From assembly GCA_964510575.1 (NCBI GenBank), contig CAZECN010000024.1:1-38402 (forward strand): a stretch of 38,402 nt of DNA, read 5' to 3'. The translations under genes and the position numbers were made by a program. Shown here piece after piece: positions 7,984-16,343 of the stretch (position 1 is the first letter of the stretch; each line of letters opens with the position of its first letter). This DNA is from CALKYB01 sp964510575. GTDB taxonomy: Bacteria; Bdellovibrionota_C; UBA2361; SZUA-149; CALKYB01. Below the pieces are notes generated by a model. The model was not told where the DNA came from and searched no databases. It was given only the letters and a program-made list of their open reading frames with translations.

Positions 7984-9715
7984 CTGCCGCTAACAAACTT
8001 TCGTGATTGCCTCTTTCTACAATCTCACCTTCTTTAATGGCCAGTATCTCATTCGCTTCTCGGATTGTCGAAAGTCGGTGAGCTATAACCAATACTGTTT
8101 TCTTACGAAGAACATGCTCAGTAGCCTTCTGAAGAAGTCCTTCACTGAGTGAGTCGACAGCGGCAGTGGCCTCATCCAGGATTATAATAGGAGTGTCTGC
8201 CGCCAAAGCCCTAGCGAAACTAAGCAACTGAGCCTGTCCGGCAGAAAGCTGACTTCCTCCAGCTTCGAGTTGAGTTTGATATCCTTCAGATAATTCTGAA
8301 ATAAACTGATCAGCCTGAACTAACTTGGCAGCCTCTCGGCATTTTTCTGGAGTAATTTTCGGGTCACCGAGGCCAATGTTAAACTCAACCGTGTCGCTGA
8401 AAATCTCAACATCTTGAGTCACTACCGCAATCTTTGAACGCACACTTGAAGTAGAAAAACCTCTTAACTCCTTGGCACCAAAAAATATCTCTCCCTGATA
8501 GTTGTCGTACAGAAGTGATATCAATTTTGAAATTGATGATTTTCCCCCTCCAGTTGGACCCACTATTGCCAAAACCTCACCCGAGTTAAGTGTAAAATCC
8601 AAGCCTTTTAACACGGGCTTATCTTCAAAGCCGGGGTAACTAAAAGAAACATTTTTAAATTCAATTGAAGCCTTGTCTTCAGAAAACACTTCAGAGCCGG
8701 TCTTGAGTTCTTGATTGACGTTAAAAGAATTAAATATTTTCTCCAAAGCAGCCAGTGCCGACTGAAGTATTGCAAACTTTCCTGAAAGCTCTCTCAAAGG
8801 TTGAAAAAACTTTCTGGTATAATCAACAAAAGCAACCAACAGCCCTAGGGTAAGAGAGCCGTCAATGATCGACTCAAAGCTAAACCAAATTATTACTCCA
8901 ATCACCACCGAGCTAACAGCATCCATGATTGAATAGAGCAAGGAGTCATAAGAGATTGAGCCCATGTTTGCTCTCTTATAGCGATTATTCTCTTCTTTAA
9001 ACTTGGAATAGTTCTTCTGCTCTCGAAGAAATAATTGAACTACACTATAGCCACTAAGCTGCTCTTCCAGGTTGGTGTTTAGAGCTGATATCGAATTTCG
9101 AACTCTGGTGTAGTAAGTCCTGAGCTTAGTCTTGAAGAAATTAATAACTAATATAATCGGAGGAACGAAAGCCAAAGTAACCAAAGTCAGCTCAGGGCTC
9201 AGATAAAACATAATCGCAGCAATACCAATTATATTAAGTAGGTCCGCTAGCAGAGTAATCAAGCCACTACTGAAAGTTTCATTTAAAGCTTCAATATCTG
9301 AGCTAACCCGCGTAGTCAGACGGCCAACAGGATTACGATCGAAATAACTAGAAGACTGTTTTAATAAATGATCGAACAGGTCTTTTCTTAGAGCAGTTAC
9401 ACTTTGAATGCCGACTTTTTGAAAAAGATAACTTTGCAGTGAACGACAGCACAGCTCAAGTAGCACACAGAACCCAAACAACATTCCAGTAAACTGTAGT
9501 CCTGCCATATCGCCTTCGGCTATATGGACATCGATACCCTTTTTAATCAGCACTGGTTGAAGCAAGTGAACCACAGTAATCACAGGGATCACCAGAAAAC
9601 CTAAGCCAATAGACAGGCTATAGGGATTCAGGTAGCCGAGATAGAGCTTAAAATACTCTAAATCCCGTCCATCTTTCGATCTCTTACCAGAGGAGCCAGC
9701 GGCAAACTCACGCAT
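7937..9715 (-). CDS. mdlB: Heterodimeric ABC exporter subunit, MdlB-like
   Basis: A 592-residue half-transporter with an N-terminal six-helix exporter domain and a C-terminal ATPase domain. Visible ATPase motifs are Walker A GPTGGGKSS, signature LSAGQ (not the usual LSGGQ), Walker B IIILDEAT with the catalytic Glu, and H-loop IAHR. It overlaps the upstream mdlA stop by 8 bases and runs into ggt, so it is the middle gene of an operon. The E. coli MdlA/MdlB pair has the same split: an altered signature in one subunit and a missing catalytic Glu in the other. The substrate is unknown; export of a thiol or drug-like molecule is possible. Confidence 0.88.
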   Translation of the reverse strand: MREFAAGSSGKRSKDGRDLEYFKLYLGYLNPYSLSIGLGFLVIPVITVVHLLQPVLIKKGIDVHIAEGDMAGLQFTGMLFGFCVLLELCCRSLQSYLFQKVGIQSVTALRKDLFDHLLKQSSSYFDRNPVGRLTTRVSSDIEALNETFSSGLITLLADLLNIIGIAAIMFYLSPELTLVTLAFVPPIILVINFFKTKLRTYYTRVRNSISALNTNLEEQLSGYSVVQLFLREQKNYSKFKEENNRYKRANMGSISYDSLLYSIMDAVSSVVIGVIIWFSFESIIDGSLTLGLLVAFVDYTRKFFQPLRELSGKFAILQSALAALEKIFNSFNVNQELKTGSEVFSEDKASIEFKNVSFSYPGFEDKPVLKGLDFTLNSGEVLAIVGPTGGGKSSISKLISLLYDNYQGEIFFGAKELRGFSTSSVRSKIAVVTQDVEIFSDTVEFNIGLGDPKITPEKCREAAKLVQADQFISELSEGYQTQLEAGGSQLSAGQAQLLSFARALAADTPIIILDEATAAVDSLSEGLLQKATEHVLRKKTVLVIAHRLSTIREANEILAIKEGEIVERGNHESLLAADGYYAKLFQMQFAHI

Positions 9716-11456
9716 TTGAGGCCTCCTCTAGTCTTTGATAGTTCCATGTGTCTTGATAAATGCCAGGTTTAGAAATTAACTCCTGATGAGTTCCGACTTC
9801 ACTAATTCGCCCTTTCTCAAGCACAACGACTTTATCACAGAAACTGAGAGCGCTAACTCGATGAGCTATTAAGAAGGTAGTTACATCCTCCATTGCCTTG
9901 GATTGTAACTGCTCGATCATTCTCTTCTCTGTGTCATGATCAACGGCTGAAAGAACATCATCCAAAATCAGAACCTTGTGCTTCTTATACAAAGCCCTAG
10001 CTAGAGCAATTCGATTCTTTTGCCCTCCAGAAAGGACTATTCCCTTCTCTCCCGTGAAAGTTTGATAAGAATCAGGAAAAGCTAGAATATCTTCATGCAC
10101 TTCAGCTTGACGGGCAAGCTTCTCTACTTTCTCAGAATCCGGATCTCCAGATACTTCTCCATAACCAATATTTTCTAAAATTGTCTCAGAAAAAAGAAAG
10201 CTATTCTGAGGCACCATAGAAAGTCCCTCTCTATACGCCCAGACAGGCCAGTGATTGATATCGACCCCGTTGACAAAGATCATTCCTTTTTCAACTTTTA
10301 ACTTTCTAGCCACTAAGTCCATAAAGACAGACTTACCTGAACCAGTTGCACCAAAGATGCCTACAGTCTCTCCCTTATCAACCTTAAAGCTAACTTCACT
10401 GAGTACCTTTTTATCATTTTCAGAAAATTTAAAGTTCAGTTTTCTAAATTCGAAGGAAGGAGCTGAATCCATCTTCAAATCAGCTTGAGTCTCGCTACTA
10501 TCTTCTATATCAGGCTGTTCTGAAAAAATGGCTCCAGTTCGCTCTATGGCGACCTTCCCTCGTTGATAGACCGAAATCATGTAAGCAAGAGACGCTGTAG
10601 GCCAGGCTAATAAGGTTATGTAGGCACCAAAAGCTGTAAACTCACCAATTGTGAGCTGGCCTTCTAAGATCATCGGCCCACCAACAAAGAAAAGAACGAA
10701 ATTCCCTATGCTTCCAATCACCGCTAGCATTGGAAACATTAGTGAGCGATACCAAGCTACATCGATAGTAATGTTTTGGTAGTCTAGGTTCTTTTCTTGA
10801 AACAGTTCTTTAAAAGAATCCTCTGCATTAAAACACTTCAAAGTATTTATTCTTCCGTAAGTTTCAACAGCTTGATTGGTTAACACTCCCAGTAATTGCT
10901 GATTTTTTAGAACAGCCCTGTAGTAGTATCTCACTACCACTAAAATAAAGGACATTATAAAAGGAATTGGCAGCAAGGTGTAAACTGTAAGAGCTGGATT
11001 AATTTGCAGCATTTGCCAGATAGCAAAAGGAAAAAGAATAAAAGTATTGCCGAGATTTAGAAAAGCAAAACCAACCATCAGACGAAGATTCTGAATGTCG
11101 TTAATTAAACGCGACATTAAATCTCCAATTTTTTGCTTTTGAAAATAGGAGCTGGAGAGTCCTATTAAGTGCTCAAAAAGATCATTACGAAGGTCATATT
11201 CAACAAACCTGCCTGGAAAAAAAATCAGTATTCGAGAAAACGTTCTCACCACTAATAAAACTAAGCTTAAAACAAAAATAACCTGAACTATGGCAACTAT
11301 CTCTGAAGAGCCTGCACCACTACCGATCAAATCCACGGCTGTTTCAATTTTTCGAGGGATCAGGGTGCCAACATAGTTTGTGACAAGCAGCGCAACTATC
11401 CCGCAAAGATAATAGCGCCAATAGCGGGCTGGATAAGTTTGAAGGAAGTGCCACAT
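9708..11456 (-). CDS. mdlA: Heterodimeric ABC exporter subunit, MdlA-like
   Basis: A 582-residue ABC half-exporter: six membrane helices, then an ATPase domain with Walker A GATGSGKSV, signature LSGGQ, Walker B LILDDVLS and H-loop IAHR. The residue after the Walker B Asp is Asp, not the catalytic Glu, so the site built from this Walker B and the partner's LSAGQ is degenerate, as in known heterodimeric exporters. The ATG at 11456 lies only about 25 bases past the nrd terminator, and I see no clear Shine-Dalgarno or promoter in that gap. Expression may rely on terminator read-through or on a promoter in the nrdB 3' region. Confidence 0.87.
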   Translation of the reverse strand: MWHFLQTYPARYWRYYLCGIVALLVTNYVGTLIPRKIETAVDLIGSGAGSSEIVAIVQVIFVLSLVLLVVRTFSRILIFFPGRFVEYDLRNDLFEHLIGLSSSYFQKQKIGDLMSRLINDIQNLRLMVGFAFLNLGNTFILFPFAIWQMLQINPALTVYTLLPIPFIMSFILVVVRYYYRAVLKNQQLLGVLTNQAVETYGRINTLKCFNAEDSFKELFQEKNLDYQNITIDVAWYRSLMFPMLAVIGSIGNFVLFFVGGPMILEGQLTIGEFTAFGAYITLLAWPTASLAYMISVYQRGKVAIERTGAIFSEQPDIEDSSETQADLKMDSAPSFEFRKLNFKFSENDKKVLSEVSFKVDKGETVGIFGATGSGKSVFMDLVARKLKVEKGMIFVNGVDINHWPVWAYREGLSMVPQNSFLFSETILENIGYGEVSGDPDSEKVEKLARQAEVHEDILAFPDSYQTFTGEKGIVLSGGQKNRIALARALYKKHKVLILDDVLSAVDHDTEKRMIEQLQSKAMEDVTTFLIAHRVSALSFCDKVVVLEKGRISEVGTHQELISKPGIYQDTWNYQRLEEASNA

Positions 11457-11480
11457 GGCAATAAAAAAAGGCCTAGAAAA

Positions 11481-11507
11481 TAAAAGGGCGGAAGAACCGC
11501 CCTTTTA
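11481..11507 (-). terminator. Intrinsic terminator of the nrdAB operon
   Basis: An 11-bp GC-rich inverted repeat with a five-base loop (11481-11491 with 11497-11507). On the minus strand the stem ends in TTTTA followed by TTTTC. It lies about 200 bases beyond the nrdB stop, so repeat copy B falls inside the predicted nrdB 3' untranslated region. Confidence 0.85.
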
Positions 11508-11596
11508 GCAAAACTCTAATTTAATGGAATTTCAACTTTAGCTTACCAAGTAAATGAAACCAACTGTTTCAGCATTAAAGCCAATAAGTTGGCATC

Positions 11597-11696
11597 TAGA
11601 TTGTTCTAATCGAGGCTCTAAGAGTCCGACGAGTGAGTCGTATTAAACATACGTCGCAGCGAGGAGGACTCTAGAAACGAAGAGAAGGACAATCTA
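11597..11696 (+). repeat. Structured intergenic repeat, copy B (downstream of nrdB)
   Basis: Second copy of the element, in the predicted nrdB 3' untranslated region. It has an outer stem TAGATTG/CAATCTA (11597-11603 with 11690-11696), extended by TTCT/AGGA, a middle stem AGAGTCC/GGACTCT (11621-11627 with 11666-11672), and a terminal hairpin CGTAT/ATACG (11639-11643 with 11649-11653). Conserved blocks CGAGGCTCT, CGACGAGTGAGTCGTA, TACGTCGCAGCGAGG and AGAAACGAAGAGAAG match copy C almost exactly. In this orientation the element is antisense to the nrd transcript. Confidence 0.87.
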
Positions 11697-11707
11697 AGTG
11701 CGAACGA

Positions 11708-12763
11708 CTACCATTCGAGGGAGCCGGCAGATTGATACTCTGTAACTCTAGTCTCAAAGAAGTTCTTCTCCTTCGCCAAGTCAATGGTTTCACTCATCCA
11801 TGGAAAAGGATTCTTGGAGTTATACTGGGCTGGTAGTCCAATTCTCTCAAGTCTCCTGTCAGCAACATACTGAACATACTCTTCAAACATTTCAGAATTC
11901 AGTCCCAAGACTCCATCTGGCAGACAGTCACTAGCGTAGGCGTATTCATAACGCACAGCTTGATCAATCATTTCAATGATCTCTTCCTGCAATTTAGGAG
12001 TCCAAGCTTCAGGATTCTCAGCCTTAATGGTGTTGATCAAATCAACTCCAAAATTAAGATGGATACTTTCATCCCTTAAAATATACTGGAACTGCTCTCC
12101 TATTCCGGTCAATCTGTTTTGACGGTGGAAGGAAAGAATCATTACAAATCCGCTATAAAAGAAGATTCCTTCCATGATGACGTAAAAGCCAACCAGATTC
12201 TTAATGAAATCCTGAACACCTTCCACTGAGTCCGTTGAGAATTCAGGGTCCAGCACTGCCTCTGTAAGAGACATTACGAAATCATCTTTTCCTTTAATAG
12301 AATCAACCTCATGGTACATGTTGAAAACTTCACGGCCATCAAGACCCAGTGAATCAACAATATACTGGAAAGTATGAGTGTGGACTGCTTCCTCAAAAGC
12401 CTGCCTTAGCAAGTACTGCCTAGCTTCTGGATTAGTAACATGCCGGAAAATAGCAAGAACGATATTATTTCCAACTAGGCTCTCACCAGTGCTGAAGAAA
12501 CCCAAGTTTCTCATGATAACCTGACGCTCTCCTTCAGTGAGCTTGTCAGATTTCCAAAGCTCAATGTCTTTTTGCATTGGCACTTCAGTAGGAAGCCAGT
12601 TGTTATTACAACCGTTCATGTAATGCTCCCAGGCCCATTTATACTTCATTGGGTGAAGCTGGTTTACATCAACCGCCTTACAGTTAATTAGTTTTTTATC
12701 GTCTACATTAACTTCTCTACTAAGATCATAAGGCTGTTCTTCTTCTGCTGAGCAACAAGACAT
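11708..12763 (-). CDS. nrdB: Ribonucleotide reductase small subunit, class Ic-like (Phe at the radical-Tyr position)
   Basis: A 351-residue R2 subunit that supplies the oxidant for ribonucleotide reduction. Metal ligands are readable: E94 (STGES), E125 and H128 (EEAVH), E198 (IMEG), E232 and H235 (DESIH). The radical-tyrosine position, four residues after H128, is Phe132 (HTHTF). The first ligand is Glu rather than Asp. Both features match the Mn/Fe class Ic enzymes known from Chlamydia trachomatis. The ATG at 12763 has a strong GGAGG about eight bases upstream. It follows nrdA after 174 bases that contain repeat copy C. Assignment as R2 is certain; the cofactor class is inferred from residues. 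Confidence 0.95.
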   Translation of the reverse strand: MSCCSAEEEQPYDLSREVNVDDKKLINCKAVDVNQLHPMKYKWAWEHYMNGCNNNWLPTEVPMQKDIELWKSDKLTEGERQVIMRNLGFFSTGESLVGNNIVLAIFRHVTNPEARQYLLRQAFEEAVHTHTFQYIVDSLGLDGREVFNMYHEVDSIKGKDDFVMSLTEAVLDPEFSTDSVEGVQDFIKNLVGFYVIMEGIFFYSGFVMILSFHRQNRLTGIGEQFQYILRDESIHLNFGVDLINTIKAENPEAWTPKLQEEIIEMIDQAVRYEYAYASDCLPDGVLGLNSEMFEEYVQYVADRRLERIGLPAQYNSKNPFPWMSETIDLAKEKNFFETRVTEYQSAGSLEW

Positions 12764-12820
12764 TTTATCTTTCCTCCGTTTTTCTATCCACTTCTTTTAA
12801 ATTAAAAAATTTCTGTAATT

Positions 12821-12928
12821 GTTCAGGTGGTTCTTATCGAGGCTCTCAAATCCCGACGAGTGAGTCGTAGTTTGACTACGTCGCAACGAGGGGGGATTTG
12901 TAGAAACGAAGAGAAGAGGCTCCTGAAC
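12821..12928 (+). repeat. Structured intergenic repeat, copy C (between nrdA and nrdB)
   Basis: Third copy, lying between the nrdA stop and the nrdB start. The outer stem is GTTCAGG/CCTGAAC (12821-12827 with 12922-12928). The middle stem is CAAATCCC/GGGATTTG (12847-12854 with 12893-12900). The terminal hairpin is CGTAGT/ACTACG (12866-12871 with 12875-12880) with a TTG loop. Core blocks are shared with copies A and B, while the stems carry different but still complementary bases. It is far enough from the nrdB GGAGG not to mask it directly, but it would be part of the bicistronic mRNA. Confidence 0.87.
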
Positions 12929-12937
12929 CATTATAGT

Positions 12938-15736
12938 TTATTCGCAAGCCTCACACCCACCAGTTAATTCCTGAGGAGCTTCTGAGGTTTGTCGGGTTAC
13001 TTCAACTGTGCTGGATGCTGATTTGTTCTTCATCCACTTTGGCTGAACTCCCCTTTTGTTAATATCAATACTAGATTTCTCAATCTGAGTGGCACCTAGT
13101 GAACGCAAGTAGTAAGTCGTTTTAAGACCTGACTTCCAAGCGTTTAGGTACATCTCGTTCAGTTTCTTTCCGTTTGGCACAGAGAGATAAAGGTTTAAAG
13201 ATTGGCCCATGTCGATCCACTTTTGTCGACGACTGGCACATTCAATCAACCACGACGAATCTATTTCGAAGGCTGTAAGGTATAGCTCCTTTAACTCATC
13301 CGGAATTCTTTCAATCTGAGTAATGATGCCATCAAAATATTTCAGGTCATCAATCATCTCATCATCCCAGAGATCGAGCTTTTTAAGCTCCTCTACCAGG
13401 TAAGGGTTTACGCTGACGAATTCACCAGACAGGTTAGATTTAACAAAAAGGTTTCTGTAGGTCGGCTCAATCGACTGAGTGATTCCAGTAATGTTAGCAA
13501 TAGTCGCTGTTGGAGCAATTGCCATCACATTACTGTTTCTCATTCCATGAGCTGAGATACTATCTCTAACTTTTTGCCAGTCCATGCGAGTAGTGCGATC
13601 AACTTCTAAATGACCTCCCCTCTCTTCAGCTAGTAGGTCTAAAGAATCTAATGGAATAATCCCCTTACTCCACTTAGAACCTTCGTAACTACCGTAGACT
13701 CCTCTCTCCTTAGCTAACTCAGAAGATGTCAAAATAGCGTAGTAAGAGATCATCTCCATGCTGCTATCAGCAAAATCAACTGCCTTATCGCTGGCATAAC
13801 TAATTTTTAGTTTATAAAGGGCGTCTTGGAATCCCATTACTCCCATACCTACTGGACGGTGCTTTTGGTTAGAAGTTTTTGCTTCGTCAGTTGGGTAGTA
13901 ATTAATATCAATTACGTTATCCAACATTCTAACCGCTGTCTTGATTGTCGAAGACAACAACTCTTCATCAAGCTTTCCATCTCTAACGTGGATAGGAAGG
14001 TTGATAGAACCCAGGTTACAAACGGCTGTCTCTTTCTCACTGGTGTTGAGCAAAATCTCAGTACAGAGGTTAGAGCTGTGCACCACTCCAGCATGACTTT
14101 GAGGCGAGCGAATGTTTGACGGGTCTTTAAAAGTAATCCAAGGGTGACCTGTTTCAAAAAGCATGGAGAGCATTTTTCTCCAAAGCTCAACCGCTGGCAC
14201 TTGCTTGGACTGTCGAAGCTTACCAGCAACAGCCATTTCTTCGTATTCAGTGTAACGCTTCTCGAACTCTTTACCGTAAAGATCATGTAAGTCAGGCGCT
14301 TCACTTGGGCTAAACAAAGTCCAAGTTCCATTATCGACAACGCGCTTCATGAACAGATCAGGAACCCAGTTAGCCGTATTCATGTCGTGGGTTCTTCGTC
14401 TTTCGTCACCCGTGTTCTTTCTTAGCTCGAGGAACTCTTCGATTTCTAAATGCCAAGTTTCAAGATAAGCGCAGACCGCACCTTTTCTTTTTCCACCCTG
14501 GTTCACTGCGATAGCAGTGTCATTAGCAACCTTCAGAAAAGGTATAACTCCCTGGCTCTCTCCATTCGTGCCTTTGATCTGTGCGCCAGTGGAGCGAATA
14601 TTGGTCCAGTCATTTCCAATTCCACCGGCCCATTTTGAAAGCTGAGCATTGTCGCCAATCACTTTATAGATGTGACCCAGGTCATCATTAATAGTTGAAA
14701 GGTAACATGAGCTCAGCTGAGGGTGCAGCGTAGCCGAATTAAAAAGAGTTGGAGTAGAAGACACAAACCTAAAAGTAGAAAGAACGTTATAGAACTCAAT
14801 TGCTCTTGCGTTCTTATCATCTTCGGCAGCAGCCAAACCCATTGCTACTCGCATCCAGAAATACTGAGGAGTCTCAATTCTTTTCCCTTCAACGTGAAGC
14901 AGATAACGATCGAAAACAGTCTGAAGACCTATATAAAGAAAGTCTTGGTCTCTTTCTGGTTTTATAGCGGCTGCGATTTTCTCTAAATCATATTCTCGCA
15001 GAGCAGGGGTAGTTCTTTCGTGTTCAATCCCTATTTCTACATACTTAGCGAAGCCATCTCTGTAAGTTTTTTCATCAACTGGGCCCGGTTTATCCAAGTC
15101 GAAAACATGCGCATAAACAATATCTAGTAACAACCTAGCTGAGGCGTTTGAATATTGAGGTTCCTTCTCAATCTTAGACCGAGTAGCAAGAACAAGAGCT
15201 CTATCAACCTCTTCCTCTGCTATACCGTTAAAGAGGGATCTAGAAATCTCATCCTCTAAACCTTCCGTCGAACAGTTGTCGAGTCCGTCAAAGGCTCTAT
15301 CAAGTCTGGATTGAAGGTCGCTCCACTCCAAGCTACTTTTAGAACCATCAGCCGCAACTACTTCTATAGTTCGTTTTTCTTGCTCAGTCGCTTTGCCTTT
15401 GAGGCTTCTCGCCTTAGTACGATCTTCTCTATACAGAATATAACGTTTGGCTACTTTATAGTGCCCGAAACGCATCAACTGCATCTCAACTAGATCTTGT
15501 AGTTTCTCGACCGAAACAGAGATATCCAGTGTAGGGTCAGGCACAGCCATTTGAACAACTTCGCCCACAACTTTATCCAGCTCTTGCTGAAGCTCTGGGG
15601 GCAGCCTTTCATCTTTGCCTTGTTCATTCTCAACAAGAAAAGCCATTTCCACGGCCCGGTATATCAGCGCAGAATCAAAATCTACGACGTCTCCGTTACG
15701 CTTAACGACCTGTGCTTTTCCGCTGATATCCAACAT
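12938..15736 (-). CDS. nrdA: Ribonucleotide reductase class I large (catalytic) subunit
   Basis: A 932-residue R1 subunit that reduces ribonucleoside diphosphates. An N-terminal ATP-cone (VVKRNGDVVDFD, residues 10-100) is followed by what looks like a second, weaker cone (about 122-215), which explains the length relative to the 761-residue E. coli protein. Active-site residues are visible: C344 (SSCYLS) and C573 (VCNLGS) as the redox pair, and N556, C558 and E560 in NLCTE. The C-terminal swinging-arm cysteines are C928 and C931 (GGCEACE). The ATG at 15736 has a weak GGG upstream. It is the first gene of the nrdA-nrdB operon, under probable NrdR control. Confidence 0.96.
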   Translation of the reverse strand: MLDISGKAQVVKRNGDVVDFDSALIYRAVEMAFLVENEQGKDERLPPELQQELDKVVGEVVQMAVPDPTLDISVSVEKLQDLVEMQLMRFGHYKVAKRYILYREDRTKARSLKGKATEQEKRTIEVVAADGSKSSLEWSDLQSRLDRAFDGLDNCSTEGLEDEISRSLFNGIAEEEVDRALVLATRSKIEKEPQYSNASARLLLDIVYAHVFDLDKPGPVDEKTYRDGFAKYVEIGIEHERTTPALREYDLEKIAAAIKPERDQDFLYIGLQTVFDRYLLHVEGKRIETPQYFWMRVAMGLAAAEDDKNARAIEFYNVLSTFRFVSSTPTLFNSATLHPQLSSCYLSTINDDLGHIYKVIGDNAQLSKWAGGIGNDWTNIRSTGAQIKGTNGESQGVIPFLKVANDTAIAVNQGGKRKGAVCAYLETWHLEIEEFLELRKNTGDERRRTHDMNTANWVPDLFMKRVVDNGTWTLFSPSEAPDLHDLYGKEFEKRYTEYEEMAVAGKLRQSKQVPAVELWRKMLSMLFETGHPWITFKDPSNIRSPQSHAGVVHSSNLCTEILLNTSEKETAVCNLGSINLPIHVRDGKLDEELLSSTIKTAVRMLDNVIDINYYPTDEAKTSNQKHRPVGMGVMGFQDALYKLKISYASDKAVDFADSSMEMISYYAILTSSELAKERGVYGSYEGSKWSKGIIPLDSLDLLAEERGGHLEVDRTTRMDWQKVRDSISAHGMRNSNVMAIAPTATIANITGITQSIEPTYRNLFVKSNLSGEFVSVNPYLVEELKKLDLWDDEMIDDLKYFDGIITQIERIPDELKELYLTAFEIDSSWLIECASRRQKWIDMGQSLNLYLSVPNGKKLNEMYLNAWKSGLKTTYYLRSLGATQIEKSSIDINKRGVQPKWMKNKSASSTVEVTRQTSEAPQELTGGCEACE

Positions 15737-16048
15737 ACTTAATTACCCTTTTTTCTTGTGTGCAGTTTTTCCTCAATCCAAGCCTTCTCTCTTAACCGAC
15801 CTTGCCTCTGGTCGTATTAGTCAAAAAGGCCCTTTCACCACTCACCTAAGCCTGTGGCACACTAGTCTTCCAAACCTGAGCGAACAAAGGCGTTGTCCAC
15901 AAACTTTCCCCTCACACCTGTGAGAAACTAGCTGTTTCGATTCGCCCCCACTCACTGATCCTGTGGAAAACCATTCCCTTAAATCTCCTTCATTCGAAAT
16001 ATCTAGTTATTCCAGCCATTTTTTGGAGATTTGAACTCAAGTCAGCAA

Positions 16049-16064
16049 ACACAAGATATTGTGT
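16049..16064 (-). promoter_or_regulatory. NrdR box 1, overlapping the -10 of the nrdAB promoter
   Basis: ACACAAGATATTGTGT matches the NrdR consensus (ACACwATATaTwGTGT) at all but one position. It covers the predicted -10 hexamer TATCTT (complement at 16053-16058). NrdR is the general repressor of ribonucleotide reductase genes. Confidence 0.88.
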
Positions 16065-16081
16065 CACCCAGTCCATGTCAA
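16053..16081 (-). promoter_or_regulatory. Predicted sigma70-type promoter of nrdAB
   Basis: On the minus strand a perfect -35 TTGACA (complement at 16076-16081) is followed after 17 bases by TATCTT (16053-16058). Its position between and within the two NrdR boxes supports it as the repressed promoter. Confidence 0.7.
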
Positions 16082-16096
16082 CACATAATATAGTGT
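16081..16096 (-). promoter_or_regulatory. NrdR box 2, just upstream of the -35
   Basis: ACACATAATATAGTGT is a second NrdR-type palindrome. Its start is exactly 32 bases from that of box 1, about three helical turns, which is the spacing typical of paired NrdR boxes. Confidence 0.85.
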
Positions 16097-16343
16097 CTGA
16101 GTGATTTAGACGGGATCTGTGGAGTTTTATTGCAAATCCCTGAAATAGAGCCAGTACCTCCAGAAGATCTTGCTAACATGGGGCTCTTATTCAACTAAAT
16201 CAGCGAAAAATTTAGGTTGGAAAAAGGACTGCCCCCTTGCTTTAAAACGCTAACTTAACGTTTTCTCTTCCAACTAGAATGATAAGTTATAGAAATTTAA
16301 GTTTTTCCAATCTTTTTCTAATCTACATACGGAGGTTTTTAGC

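Larger units (their letters stand above)
15737..16343. promoter_or_regulatory. nrdAB leader and divergent regulatory region
   Basis: This 607-base gap separates nrdA from a plus-strand gene. It holds the nrd promoter and NrdR boxes near 16049-16096, implying a leader of about 300 bases. Within the leader are DnaA-box-like sites (TTGTCCACA at 15893-15901; TGTGGAAAA at 15962-15970) and a possible 20-codon leader ORF on the minus strand (15974 to 15912, preceded by AAGGAG). An imperfect inverted repeat around 16244-16264 (AAAACG/CGTTTT) lies towards the plus-strand gene. The DnaA sites and leader ORF are inference. Confidence 0.6.

Noticed and set aside
4873..12928. Treating the three structured repeats as integron attC sites
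   Set aside because: The outer arms lack the conserved AAC/GTT ends of R' and R'' sites, the cores are strongly conserved in sequence, and no integrase or cassette-like array is present.
13912..14340. A 142-codon minus-strand ORF inside nrdA
   Set aside because: It is an alternative frame of nrdA, whose conserved Cys and ATP-cone motifs establish the real frame.
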